In this document: positions 35,040 to 44,057 of the stretch, one piece after another
How positions within the stretch are numbered: the stretch's first letter is position 1
How the letters are laid out: each line of letters opens with the position of its first letter
From: Pelosinus propionicus DSM 13327
GTDB lineage: Bacteria; Bacillota; Negativicutes; DSM-13327
Assembly: GCF_900114615.1 (NCBI RefSeq)
Contig: NZ_FOTS01000007.1
Coordinates: 1-64,000 of the forward strand
Reading direction: 5' to 3'
Length of the DNA stretch: 64,000 bases
Notes under the pieces: model-generated
What the model was told of the DNA's origin: nothing
Database searches by the model: none
The model's input: only the letters and a program-made list of their open reading frames with translations
Position numbers and translations under genes: made by a program

Positions 35040-35247
35040 CGTATCTCCCTGTAAACAGAGAGCCGATGTAAGGTGTGAATCGGTACAAAGATAGATGTGA
35101 ATTACCTCCCTGAGCTTTCTTTGTGAACAAAGTGAGTAGCAAAGAACGGAGCGAACCGTTATGTCGTTGAGTGGAAGAAGAGATTCTTCAAGTAGGGTGG
35201 TACCGCGTGCAAGAAACCACGTCCCTTTTTAGGGGCGTGGTTTTTTT
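35040..35247 (+). ncRNA. T-box riboswitch controlling tyrS
   Basis: Leader RNA that reads uncharged tRNA. The conserved T-box AGGGTGGTACCGCG lies at 35194-35207; its TGGT bulge matches a tRNA ending in ACCA. A UAC tyrosine codon at 35103-35105, after GTGAAT, is placed like the specifier. The terminator AAACCACGTCCCT/AGGGGCGTGGTTT with seven Ts is at 35214-35247. When tRNA-Tyr is uncharged, the antiterminator forms and tyrS is read through. Confidence 0.92.
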
Positions 35248-35276
35248 ATATCTAAATACAATTGGAGGAAGTAAAG

Positions 35277-36524
35277 ATGAAAAATCAATTGGAACAATTA
35301 ACAGGTAAGCAGCTTGCAGAAGTAGATAGACAGTTTTCCCTCTATTCTTCTGGGGCAGTAGAGATCATCCCTGAAGAAGAACTTAAGCATAAAATTGCAA
35401 AATCAGTGTTAATTAAGAAGCCTTTAAAAATAAAACTGGGATTAGATCCTTCTGCACCAGACGTTCACTTAGGACATACTGTAGTACTAAATAAGTTGCG
35501 ACAGTTTCAAGATAATGGACATGTTATTCAGTTGATCATTGGTGATTTTACTGGTAAGATCGGAGATCCTACAGGTAAATCTATTGCGAGAAAACAGCTG
35601 ACAAATGAAGAGGTTCAGCATAATGCTCAAACCTACTTCCAGCAATTCAGCAAAGTGATACAAATGGAAGAAGTTGAACTTCACTACAATTCAAAGTGGC
35701 ATTCCAAGCTTCATTTTGAGGATGTAATTAACCTGGCAGGAAAAATTACAGTGGCACGTTTAATGGAAAGAGATGATTTTGAAGAGCGTTTGGCCCTTAA
35801 AAAGCCGATTTCCTTGCATGAATTCTTCTATCCTTTAATGCAGGGATATGATTCTGTAATTTTAGAAAATGACATTGAGTTAGGCGGAACAGATCAGCAC
35901 TTTAACATCTTAATGGGCAGACATTTTCAAGAAAAATTTGGTAAGGAAAAGCAAGTGGCAATATTGATGCCCTTGTTGGAAGGTCTCGATGGGGTAGAGA
36001 AAATGTCTAAGTCGAAGAATAATTATATTGGCATTGATGAGCTTCCCAATAATATATATGGAAAAGCCATGTCAATTCCTGATGAATTAATGCTTAAGTA
36101 TTTTGAACTTGTTACAGATTTCTCCCCAGATCAAATACAAACGTTACAGCATGATCTAAAAAATAATATTCTACATCCACGTGATGCCAAAATGCTCTTA
36201 GGTAGGACGATTGTAAGAATGTATCACGATCAACAGGCTGCAGAGGAAGCGGAACTTCGTTTCAAATCCATATTTCAAAAGAGAGAACTTCCAACTGATA
36301 TTCCTACAGTTCACTGGCAGGGTTCTAGATCAATAACAGTAATCGATTTGCTTATTGTACTTGATTTGCTGGGGTCTAAAAGTGAAGCAAGGAGAATGAT
36401 TCAAAATGGTGGTATAAAGATGAATGGTGAAAAGATTTTGGATATACATGCAGTGATTATTATAGCAGATGATTTGATTATTCAAGTTGGCAAGCGCATC
36501 TATCGGAAGTTAAAATGCAATTGA
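35277..36524 (+). CDS. tyrS: Tyrosyl-tRNA synthetase
   Basis: Charges tRNA-Tyr with tyrosine. The 415-residue class I synthetase shows HLGH (64-67) for [22 protein letters not shown] near residues 242-246 and a C-terminal S4 RNA-binding domain ([18 protein letters not shown]). Its HLGH and short insertions place it with the TyrZ-like bacterial type. The start is ATG 35277, after TTGGAGG; an upstream TTG at 35262 would place the ribosome site inside the gene. It is controlled by the T-box just upstream and transcribed alone. Confidence 0.97.
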   Translation: MKNQLEQLTGKQLAEVDRQFSLYSSGAVEIIPEEELKHKIAKSVLIKKPLKIKLGLDPSAPDVHLGHTVVLNKLRQFQDNGHVIQLIIGDFTGKIGDPTGKSIARKQLTNEEVQHNAQTYFQQFSKVIQMEEVELHYNSKWHSKLHFEDVINLAGKITVARLMERDDFEERLALKKPISLHEFFYPLMQGYDSVILENDIELGGTDQHFNILMGRHFQEKFGKEKQVAILMPLLEGLDGVEKMSKSKNNYIGIDELPNNIYGKAMSIPDELMLKYFELVTDFSPDQIQTLQHDLKNNILHPRDAKMLLGRTIVRMYHDQQAAEEAELRFKSIFQKRELPTDIPTVHWQGSRSITVIDLLIVLDLLGSKSEARRMIQNGGIKMNGEKILDIHAVIIIADDLIIQVGKRIYRKLKCN

Positions 36525-36557
36525 TTATTTATCAAGGTTTTTACGTTCGTAATCTGT

Positions 36558-38132
36558 TTATAGGGAATCTGCCCTACTAGGAATATTGTATTTTCTCATT
36601 CGATTTAGCACTCCAGTATGGGATAACCCCAGTATTTTACCGACTTGACGGGAGGTTCCATACTTATTAATGGTTTCGTGAAGAATACAGCATTCCATCT
36701 CTTCTAAGACTTCCTTTAATTTGCGGTTATTACTAGTTGGTGAGGCAATAGCGGAAGATGTGGGGGTCATATGATCCAGGATAATGTCATCCTGAGTGAT
36801 TTGTCCATGAGAAGCAAAGCTAACGGCACGTTCCATTACATTTTCTAACTCCCGGACATTTCCCAGCCAATCGTGCTGCAGCAGTTTGTCCATAGCGGGC
36901 TTCAAGATATGCTTAATATGTTTTTTTAAACGGTGATTTTTCTTAAATAAAAGGCTTTCAATGAGTAAGGGCAAGTCTTCTTTACGCTCACGCAGCGGAG
37001 GAATAAAAAGTGGAATCACATTTAATCGATAATATAAGTCCTCACGGAACTGATTTTTACAAAGCATCTCTTCTAAATTACTATGGGTTGCTGTAATAAT
37101 TCGAACATCGACAGCAATTTCTCGATTGCCGCCAACACGTCTGATTTTTCCTTCTTGCAGTACTCGCAATAATTTTGCCTGAAGACTAAAGGAAAGCTCA
37201 CCAATTTCATCTAAAAAAATCGTTCCTCCATTGGCATATTCAAAAAGTCCACTTTTTCCATATTTCTGTCCTCCTGTAAAAGCACCTTCTTCATAGCCAA
37301 ATAACTCACTTTCCAGAAGAGCATCTGGCAAAGCTGCACAGTTTACAGGTGCAAAAACTTTGTCTCGTCTAGGACTTGCCATATGTATAGATCTAGCAAA
37401 AAGCTCCTTGCCAGTACCGCTTTCTCCGCGAATGAGTACGGTAGAATCATTCTGTGCAACTAATTTTGCCATGTTGATGGTATGTTCCATCACTTTGCTG
37501 ACATGAAGAATTTCCTCAAAACTATTAATCTCAGGTTTAGTTACGGAATAGACCAATTCCTCTACGTCTTTCATGGCCTTTAACACTGCGACAGCTCCGA
37601 TAACGATACCGTTAGCATCCTTTATAGGACGTCCGCTTGTAAGATAATGATTTTTACCTTTCACCGTGGTAACTATGATTTCGCGATTATTATAAGGCAT
37701 TCCATTATGCAGTATTTCTAGTAATGGTACTTTTGAGATAAAAACATCCCTAATTTTAGATCCAATGATTTTCCCGCTGCTGCAGCTCATCATTTTTTCT
37801 GCGGCAGCATTAAAATGGGTTATGATTTCTTGTTGATTAATTGCTAAAATTCCATCACCAATTGTATCCATTACTGTTTTTAATTCCTGCTCCCGCTCCT
37901 GATGAGGCATGCGAGATATTCGATTCACATTGCCAATCTGCGGTATCTCACCCAATTGAGTATTGAGGAGCACTTCCTCGTAAGGGGACAAAGATTGAAT
38001 TTCTAAATACATGACATCGGGCAAGACTTCCATAGAAAGAATGTTGATATTCTGCTTTGCGAGTACTCGAGAAATATCAAGAACAAGTCCGACCCGGTCC
38101 TGATTGCAGATTTTTAAACAGAGATTAGCCAT
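36558..38132 (-). CDS. TyrR-like sigma-54-dependent activator with ACT and PAS domains
   Basis: A 524-residue enhancer-binding protein. Order: ACT domain (1-75, [23 protein letters not shown]); PAS domain (about 80-190); AAA+ domain (about 205-440) with Walker [13 protein letters not shown], the sigma-54-contact loop EGAFTGGQ (canonical GAFTGA has Gly here in place of Ala) and Walker [10 protein letters not shown]; and a TyrR/Fis-like HTH at the C-terminus ([22 protein letters not shown]). ACT domains bind amino acids. It is divergent from ald and separated from it by a sigma-54 promoter and a dyad, so it most likely activates alanine dehydrogenase. ATG 38132 is favoured over GTG 38141 by the spacing of AAGGAGA. 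Confidence 0.9.
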   Translation of the reverse strand: MANLCLKICNQDRVGLVLDISRVLAKQNINILSMEVLPDVMYLEIQSLSPYEEVLLNTQLGEIPQIGNVNRISRMPHQEREQELKTVMDTIGDGILAINQQEIITHFNAAAEKMMSCSSGKIIGSKIRDVFISKVPLLEILHNGMPYNNREIIVTTVKGKNHYLTSGRPIKDANGIVIGAVAVLKAMKDVEELVYSVTKPEINSFEEILHVSKVMEHTINMAKLVAQNDSTVLIRGESGTGKELFARSIHMASPRRDKVFAPVNCAALPDALLESELFGYEEGAFTGGQKYGKSGLFEYANGGTIFLDEIGELSFSLQAKLLRVLQEGKIRRVGGNREIAVDVRIITATHSNLEEMLCKNQFREDLYYRLNVIPLFIPPLRERKEDLPLLIESLLFKKNHRLKKHIKHILKPAMDKLLQHDWLGNVRELENVMERAVSFASHGQITQDDIILDHMTPTSSAIASPTSNNRKLKEVLEEMECCILHETINKYGTSRQVGKILGLSHTGVLNRMRKYNIPSRADSL

Positions 38133-38359
38133 CTCCTTCACTCTCCTTATAAGAAAATCTTTTTTTCTTCCTCTTGTTAATAATATGAAAGATGAAGCTA
38201 CATTATTAACAGGCTAAGTCTATTGCTAACTGTTAGCTCTCTCAATAAGGACAATCTTTTTTTCTAAAAATAGTATAACATCGTAAATCTCCAGAATAAA
38301 GAAATTTTTTGAATTAAATGTCAATTAAACAAAGAGCTTGTCAGGAGCGTGATCCTATA

Positions 38360-38400
38360 GTGGTATAAAAATGTTCCAATGCGGAACACTTTTATACCAC
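38360..38400 (+). promoter_or_regulatory. Upstream activating dyad of ald
   Basis: An 18-bp left arm (38360-38377) and right arm (38383-38400) pair with one mismatch around AATGC; the core is TGTTCC-N5-GGAACA. It lies about 60 bases upstream of the -24 box, the right place for the enhancer-binding protein encoded divergently. A further half-site TTTTGGAAC follows at 38402. Confidence 0.75.
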
Positions 38401-38460
38401 CTTTTGGAACGAAATATAACAGAATATATAGAAAAGTTAGTAAAGTCTGAATTGTTGTTT

Positions 38461-38476
38461 TGGCATGTTTGTTGCA
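38461..38476 (+). promoter_or_regulatory. Sigma-54 promoter of ald
   Basis: TGGCATGTTTGTTGCA has GG at 38462-38463 and GC at 38474-38475, separated by exactly ten bases, as required for the -24/-12 elements. It reads toward ald, whose start codon lies 61 bases downstream. Confidence 0.88.
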
Positions 38477-38537
38477 TTACTAATTAGCAAGTACTCAAAA
38501 TAGTACTTGCTAAATTATTAAATGGAGGTTTTTTATA

Positions 38538-39659
38538 ATGATTATTGGTGTAGCAAAAGAGATTAAAAACAATGAAGCTCGCGTAGGCTTGACGCCAGCA
38601 GGTACTGAAGCTCTGTGTAAAGCTGGTCACGCCGTTATGATTGAAAAAGGTGCAGGCATTGGTTGCGGCTTCTCAGATGAAAGTTATCAAAAGACCGGTG
38701 CAGTTATTATTACTGACAGGAAAACCTTATTTGATAAAGCAGAAATGATTATTAAAGTAAAAGAGCCAATCGAATCAGAATACGATCTTTTCCATGAAGG
38801 GCAAATTCTCTTTACCTATTTGCACTTAGCGCCAGAGCCTAAATTAGCTCATGCTTTATTAGAAAAGAAAGTAATTGGTATTGCCTATGAAACCATTATA
38901 GGGCGTAATAATACATTGCCATTATTATCACCAATGAGTGAAGTCGCAGGTCGAATGTCAATACAGATCGGTGCACAATTTTTAGAAAAACCTTGGGGTG
39001 GTAAAGGAATTCTCTTAGGGGGCGTACCAGGAGTTGAATCCGCCCAGGTCGTTATTATTGGCGGCGGCAATGTCGGCACCAATGCAGCTAAAATGGCCTT
39101 AGGAATGGGGGCACGAGTTGCTATTCTTGATAAATCAACCGATCGTCTGGCTTATTTAGATGATATTTTTGGCGGAAGAGTTACAACTGTTATGTCCAAT
39201 AGCTACAATATTGCCAGCTGGGTCAAGAAAGCTGATCTTTTAGTCGGCGCTGTGTTAATTCCAGGTGCGAAGGCTCCGAAATTGGTGAGTGAACAAATGG
39301 TTAAAACAATGGAGGAGGGTTCGGTTATAGTAGATGTAGCTATTGATCAGGGCGGATCTATTGCCACGATTGACCATGCTACTACTCACAGCAACCCTAC
39401 CTATACCAAACATGGTGTAGTGCATTATTCTGTAGCAAATATGCCAGGGGCAGTTTCTCGAACTTCCACGTTGGCTTTGACAAATGCTACATTGGACTAT
39501 GCACTGCAGATTGCAAATAAAGGCTGGAAACAAGCTGTACTTGATAATGAAGGGCTGGCTAAAGGCGTTAACGTATTGGATGGCAATGTGACCTATAAAG
39601 CAGTAGCAGATGCATTGAAATTACCCTATGTAGCTTTAGAAGAGTTGATTCGTAAATAA
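38538..39659 (+). CDS. ald: Alanine dehydrogenase
   Basis: Reversible oxidative deamination of L-alanine to pyruvate and ammonia with NAD+, a cytosolic hexamer. The 373-residue sequence is the normal length and shows [22 protein letters not shown] at the start (conserved Arg15), substrate-binding Lys74-type KVKEP, catalytic His in [37 protein letters not shown] for NAD+ binding, and [15 protein letters not shown]-like sequence near 300. Its own sigma-54 promoter and dyad stand directly upstream. Confidence 0.97.
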   Translation: MIIGVAKEIKNNEARVGLTPAGTEALCKAGHAVMIEKGAGIGCGFSDESYQKTGAVIITDRKTLFDKAEMIIKVKEPIESEYDLFHEGQILFTYLHLAPEPKLAHALLEKKVIGIAYETIIGRNNTLPLLSPMSEVAGRMSIQIGAQFLEKPWGGKGILLGGVPGVESAQVVIIGGGNVGTNAAKMALGMGARVAILDKSTDRLAYLDDIFGGRVTTVMSNSYNIASWVKKADLLVGAVLIPGAKAPKLVSEQMVKTMEEGSVIVDVAIDQGGSIATIDHATTHSNPTYTKHGVVHYSVANMPGAVSRTSTLALTNATLDYALQIANKGWKQAVLDNEGLAKGVNVLDGNVTYKAVADALKLPYVALEELIRK

Positions 39660-39790
39660 TAAATCTCCATTATTGGTATAGAAGATACAGGTTTAGATCA
39701 GGTATTTTTTAAGAAAAGCAAAATGAAATTATAAAAAATAAAAACAGGAAAGAATGCTTTTTCGGGTAGAATCATTTAAACACTGGTAAT

Positions 39791-39830
39791 AGGACCATAA
39801 ATACTAGGGTTAATATTTATGGTCCTTTTC
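39791..39830 (+). terminator. Rho-independent terminator after ald
   Basis: AGGACCATAAATA (39791-39803) pairs perfectly with TATTTATGGTCCT (39814-39826) and runs into TTTT. It separates ald from the downstream fused permease. Confidence 0.85.
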
Positions 39831-39927
39831 CAGGTTGTCTTCCATTAGGATGTAATAGTATGATTATGTAGTTTAACTTATATATAACATTTAAAATAGG
39901 AGAATATTCGCGCAAGGAGGTATTACT

Positions 39928-42045
39928 ATGAGTCAGTTAAGCAATCATAATTCACCTGAAAAAGAACTGCGAGCTGATCTAGGGCTGATTTCAGCATTGT
40001 CCTTAGTAGTCGGTATGGTTTTGGGTGCTGGTGCGTTCATGAAACCGCCAGCTGTATTAGCAGCGGCAGGAGATTTTAACTTGGCCTTAGCTGCTTGGGC
40101 TATCGGTGGGCTCTTCTCAATTAGTGGCGGTTTGACACTTTGTGAATTGGGGGTTATGTTCCCTCGTACAGGCGGCATTTTTGTCTATCTGGAAGAAATA
40201 TATGGTCCTAAAGTGGCCTTTTTATACGGCTGGATGATTAGTGTAATTTTTGGGCCAGCCCTAGTTGGAGCACTTACTGGATACTTTAGTTCTGTATTCT
40301 GTTTGTTATTTAATATTCCCGATTCTTATAATGGCGTTGTCGGTGCTGGAGCCTTAGGCTTTATTGCCTGTGTGAACTCTATAGGTGTAAAAGAAGCTGG
40401 ATATCTGCAGACTGTAGCAACCTTTTGCAAACTGATTCCAATTGTATTATTAGCCGTATTTGGTATTTGGAAAGGGAATGGGCAGGTAGCTATATTTAGT
40501 GCCAGCGGTGGGGGCATTGCGACAGCAGCTCCTTTTTCTGTTGCAATTCTTGCAACTTTATTTGCTTATGATGGATGGGCGCAAGTTGCGTCTGTAGCTG
40601 GTGAAATCAAGAATCCCAGTAAAGTGCTGCCTAAGGCAATTATTGGCGGGATATCATTTCTGGTTATCGTATATATCAGCATTAATATTGCCATGTTTAA
40701 TATTTTTCCAGTGAGTGAAATGGTTGCCCTTGGTCATGATGCATCGTCCATTGCGGCACAAAGGATGTTTGGTCTGATGGGGGGCAACCTGATTGCAGTA
40801 GGTATTATGATTTCGATCCTGGGTGGTCTTAATGGATATATTATGACGTTGTCCCGTACGATTTATATTATGGGGAAAAGAGGGCAGATTTTCGGCGCTT
40901 CTATTTTAAGTAAGATTGATAATGATAGTAATTCACCAGTAAATGCGATATTGATGCTGGTTACAAGTTCTTACGTCTATTGCCGCCTGTTAGATGCTGA
41001 CAAGCTTTCCGATATTGCGATGTTCTCCGTTTGGTTGTTTTATTTACTGGCGTTTATTGGTGTTATCATTGCCCGAAAGACACATGCAGATGTACCACGA
41101 TCTTATAAGGTGCTTTGCTATCCCGTTGTGCCTTTAATTGCAATTGGTGGTGCCATATATGTCATTTATGGTATGCTGAGTTACCAATTTCTAAACGGTA
41201 TCATCTCTATTGGTCTTACGCTGGCCGGATTACCCTTATATTATTACCTAAATAGGAGCGAAAAGAACGTAAATCTGTTTTCAAGATTGAAAACAAAATA
41301 TATGGTTGGTATAGGTGCTTTGCTTGTCATTGGACTGCTGACGCTATTTGTACAAGTAGTTGATAATCGGGAAGAAATTACGGTAGGTATTGTACCGCAA
41401 TTCGCACCATTTGCTTATGAGGATCAAAATGGCAAGCTTACAGGATTTGATATAGAACTTATTAATATCATTGCAGAAAAGGCAGATTTAAAAGTCAACT
41501 ATCGAATGGTTTCATTGGAATATATTTTTGATGCCGTAAATCATGATTATGCTGACATTGCGATATGTTCTTTGTCTGTAACACCAGAAAGGCAAAAGAG
41601 TGTCAATTTTACGAAACCCTATATTGAAAAAGGTGGCTTAGCCTTATTAGCTAGGCAAGGAACGCCGATTCAAGGTGTGAAAGACTTGGCAGGCAAGGTT
41701 GCAGGTGTACCGCAAGGATCGACGAGTGAAGCGTTCATCCGTAATAATAGTAATGCAAGAATACAGGTTTTTCAGTCCAACTTAGATATGATCCAAGCTT
41801 TTAATCAAGGATGGATTGATGTAATTGCTTTTGATAAGTTAACATTAGAATATTTCATATCGCAAAAAATGATTGCCTATCCGGTGGATCTACAGGTCAT
41901 CCATCAAGAAGACTATGCAATTGCTTTTTCCAATAAGAATAAGGCAATCGGTGAAAGGATGAATAAGATTATAGCAGATATGAGGAAAAACGGCGAATTG
42001 GAAGCAGTATATCAAAAATGGTTTAACAGTAACGTGAATATATAA
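39928..42045 (+). CDS. Amino-acid permease fused to a periplasmic amino-acid-binding domain
   Basis: A 705-residue fusion in one frame. Residues 1-445 are an APC-family permease with about 12 membrane helices, including VVGMVLGAGAFMKPPAVLAAAG (the helix 1 unwound GxGxF segment) and FAYDGWAQVASVAGEIKNPSKVLPKA. A final membrane helix lies near 455-475 (YMVGIGALLVIGLLTLFVQVV). Residues about 480-705 are an extracytoplasmic SBP_bac_3 domain: ITVGIVPQFAPFAYEDQNGKLTGFDIELI, and SLSVTPERQKSVNFTKPYIE. Such binding domains usually serve ABC importers, not secondary carriers. The order permease then C-terminal binding domain places the latter outside the cell membrane. The ligand is unknown; ald upstream hints at alanine or a related amino acid. 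Confidence 0.92.
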   Translation: MSQLSNHNSPEKELRADLGLISALSLVVGMVLGAGAFMKPPAVLAAAGDFNLALAAWAIGGLFSISGGLTLCELGVMFPRTGGIFVYLEEIYGPKVAFLYGWMISVIFGPALVGALTGYFSSVFCLLFNIPDSYNGVVGAGALGFIACVNSIGVKEAGYLQTVATFCKLIPIVLLAVFGIWKGNGQVAIFSASGGGIATAAPFSVAILATLFAYDGWAQVASVAGEIKNPSKVLPKAIIGGISFLVIVYISINIAMFNIFPVSEMVALGHDASSIAAQRMFGLMGGNLIAVGIMISILGGLNGYIMTLSRTIYIMGKRGQIFGASILSKIDNDSNSPVNAILMLVTSSYVYCRLLDADKLSDIAMFSVWLFYLLAFIGVIIARKTHADVPRSYKVLCYPVVPLIAIGGAIYVIYGMLSYQFLNGIISIGLTLAGLPLYYYLNRSEKNVNLFSRLKTKYMVGIGALLVIGLLTLFVQVVDNREEITVGIVPQFAPFAYEDQNGKLTGFDIELINIIAEKADLKVNYRMVSLEYIFDAVNHDYADIAICSLSVTPERQKSVNFTKPYIEKGGLALLARQGTPIQGVKDLAGKVAGVPQGSTSEAFIRNNSNARIQVFQSNLDMIQAFNQGWIDVIAFDKLTLEYFISQKMIAYPVDLQVIHQEDYAIAFSNKNKAIGERMNKIIADMRKNGELEAVYQKWFNSNVNI

Positions 42046-42179
42046 TGGAACCAAGACCGATAATAAAGAGCATCTAAGATCTGCTTTTCAAATTTTCGAC
42101 GGCATGATAAAGTTATACTTTACTGTTTTACAAATTTGATATACATTAATTGGTAAGGAATTGAAAGGAGATTATTGTT

Positions 42180-42680
42180 ATGATTGTTACTAGTACTGGT
42201 ATTGTTAATGGACTTATCGATAAGAAATATGGAAAGTACGGAGAACAATTTTTTAAGGGTATGCCAACATATTCCTTACCTTTAATGATCAAAGAGTATC
42301 CCCGAAATACAAGAACGTTTGCGCTTATTATGGAAGATAAAGATGCGATACCTCCTACTGGATTTTCTTGGATACACTGGTCTGCTGCTAATATAACAAG
42401 TGATTTACTAGAAGAGAATGCGAGTATCAATACCAAAGCTTTCGTCCAAGGTACGAATAGCTGGTCTAGCGCTTTACTTGAAAAGCCGCTAGGGAAATAT
42501 GAAGCCGCCAAGTATGGTGGGCCAATGCCTCCTGATAAGCCTCATACCTATGAAATACATATCTTTGCATTAGATCGTTCATTGGATTTACAGGATGGTT
42601 TTTATGTGAATGAGCTCTATAAGGCGATGGAAGGACATATTTTAGCTCATCATACGCTGAAGGGCATCTATTATAATTAA
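42180..42680 (+). CDS. YbhB/YbcL-like PEBP family protein
   Basis: A 166-residue phosphatidylethanolamine-binding-like protein of the bacterial Raf-kinase-inhibitor type. The conserved segments are SLPLMIKEYPRNTRTFALIMEDKDAIPPTGFSWIHWSAANI (anion-pocket Asp/His/Trp) and KYGGPMPPDKPHTYEIHIFALD, close to the GPxPPxGxHxYxFxLYAL signature. No signal peptide is present, so it is cytosolic. Bacterial members have no settled function. AAAGGAG precedes ATG 42180. Confidence 0.92.
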   Translation: MIVTSTGIVNGLIDKKYGKYGEQFFKGMPTYSLPLMIKEYPRNTRTFALIMEDKDAIPPTGFSWIHWSAANITSDLLEENASINTKAFVQGTNSWSSALLEKPLGKYEAAKYGGPMPPDKPHTYEIHIFALDRSLDLQDGFYVNELYKAMEGHILAHHTLKGIYYN

Positions 42681-42681
42681 G

Positions 42682-42733
42682 AAGGAAAGAGGGAGCACGG
42701 CTCATTTGTGAGTGGTGCTCCCTCTTTCCTTTC
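42682..42733. terminator. Terminator between convergent genes
   Basis: AAGGAAAGAGGGAGCAC (42682-42698) pairs perfectly with GTGCTCCCTCTTTCCTT (42715-42731), with an inner CTCA/TGAG hairpin. It lies between the PEBP gene and the convergent DMT exporter and can serve both. Confidence 0.85.
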
Positions 42734-42754
42734 TAAAAAATTTTAAAGAGCAGT

Positions 42755-43654
42755 TTAGAGTAGATTTGTACCAAGGATACCTGCAATGATCATGATAGCT
42801 CCAATAATATGATAATACTCTAAGTGCTCTTGTAGAAAGATGACTCCTGCAATCATAGAGATCAAGGTAGCTAAATTACCAAATACACTCATTTTGGATG
42901 CCTCAATCTTCGATAATACGTAATTGGATAGCCAGGAAGTTCCTAGCGAGGACAGTACCCCTAAGTACAAAATCGAGACAAGAAAGATCGGATCTGATAG
43001 GGGCTGAAAGTATTCATGAATCGTGCTATTCATGCCATGGCGTATGAGTGCGAATAAATTAAAGGTAAAAAAAGCAATGGTAAGCATGAGAAAAGTCAAT
43101 TCTAGTGGTTTAAATTTTTGGGTTAAAGGTCGGGCTAATACGCTGTAGCCAGCAAAGGAAAGAGAAGAGAGAAAGAGTAGTGAGGTTCCTAGCATCTGCT
43201 GGGTTTCAAAATAAGCACCTTTCATGATCAAAATATAGATAACCCCTGCTACGGATAGCGCAAGGGAAAAATTTTGTAAATAATTATTTTTTTCTTTCAA
43301 GAAATAAGAGGCTAAAAACATTGTGAGAACTGGTGTAGATGCTAAAATAATACCGGCTTCTGAAGAGGTGGTATACACCAGTCCTGTGATTTGAAAACCG
43401 AAGAACAGCGCTGGATATAAAAGTGCCAAAGGGAGAATTTGTACGATATCTTTTTTTGTAAAGCTTAAATGAATTTTACCAAGCAAGAAAGGAACCAAAA
43501 TTGCCAGAAAAGAGGCGGTGAAACGATGAGCAAGAGTGTCGATGGGATCAGAAACTGTCAACGCTAATTTTACGAAGAGAAAAGAGAAACCTATAATAAA
43601 GGCGTATAACACAGCTGCTGCATAAGCGACTTTTTTATCTCCATTGTCATCCAT
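42755..43654 (-). CDS. EamA/DMT family transporter
   Basis: A 299-residue membrane protein with ten helices formed by two EamA repeats: AAVLYAFIIGFSFLFVKLAL in the first half and AGYSVLARPLTQKFKPLELTF in the second. The final helices end with the usual FLQEHLEYYHIIGAIMIIAGI. Drug/metabolite transporters of this type export small molecules, often amino acids; the substrate is unknown. ATG 43654 is chosen because GGAGG stands ahead of it; the frame opens five codons earlier at a TTG. Confidence 0.9.
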   Translation of the reverse strand: MDDNGDKKVAYAAAVLYAFIIGFSFLFVKLALTVSDPIDTLAHRFTASFLAILVPFLLGKIHLSFTKKDIVQILPLALLYPALFFGFQITGLVYTTSSEAGIILASTPVLTMFLASYFLKEKNNYLQNFSLALSVAGVIYILIMKGAYFETQQMLGTSLLFLSSLSFAGYSVLARPLTQKFKPLELTFLMLTIAFFTFNLFALIRHGMNSTIHEYFQPLSDPIFLVSILYLGVLSSLGTSWLSNYVLSKIEASKMSVFGNLATLISMIAGVIFLQEHLEYYHIIGAIMIIAGILGTNLL

Positions 43655-43744
43655 TGAAGAAACCTCCAATTTTACTTGCTAACTCTACTATACTGGATAG
43701 AAGTCCGTCTTACAATGCAAATACGATCTTTCTATAAATTAGAA

Positions 43745-43799
43745 TTGTCAAACGATAATAAATTTATTATTTGACAATAATTATTATTATCGTTATAAT
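43745..43799 (+). promoter_or_regulatory. Perfect sigma-70 promoter inside AT-rich metalloregulator-like dyads
   Basis: TTGACA (43771-43776), 17-base spacer, TATAAT (43794-43799): both boxes are perfect. They are embedded in dyads: TTGTCAA (43745-43751) with TTGACAA (43771-43777), AACGATAATAA (43751-43761) with TTATTATCGTT (43784-43794), and the palindrome ATAATAAATTTATTAT (43755-43770). GATAAT/ATTATC-rich sequence like this is typical of Fur-type operators (family knowledge); the regulator is unproven. Confidence 0.75.
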
Positions 43800-43805
43800 G
43801 TGGAT

Positions 43806-43908
43806 AAGAAGTAGCAGTAAAACATAAATAAAAATACTAGCCTCCGCGAAAAATGGGAATTTGGATCTGCCTTGTACAGAGACATCCTGTACACGCAGGA
43901 GGTTTTTT
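43806..43908 (+). ncRNA. Candidate small RNA or transcribed leader with own terminator
   Basis: About 103 bases from the predicted transcription start to a terminator with CCTCCGCG (43841-43848) pairing with CGC-A-GGAGG (43894-43902), an inner hairpin TGTACAG/CTGTACA (43873-43879 with 43887-43893) and six Ts (43903-43908). The only short frame inside (24 codons from ATG 43853) has no ribosome site. It is followed by 149 bases before the next gene on the same strand, so it could be a free RNA or an attenuator for that gene. Confidence 0.6.
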
Positions 43909-44057
43909 GTCATCAAGATTACTTTAACCTATGCAAGAAGTATTTAAAACAATTCTGATTTTGAAAAAATTCTAACATGATGTAAGAGGCAATCGGATAG
44001 ATGTCTCTCATTCAAAATAAACAATGAAGAGATAAGAAGGAAAGGAGAGAATATAAG

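Noticed and set aside
43853-43927. 24-codon frame inside the candidate small RNA
   Set aside because: No ribosome site, and it runs through the terminator stem; treated as non-coding.
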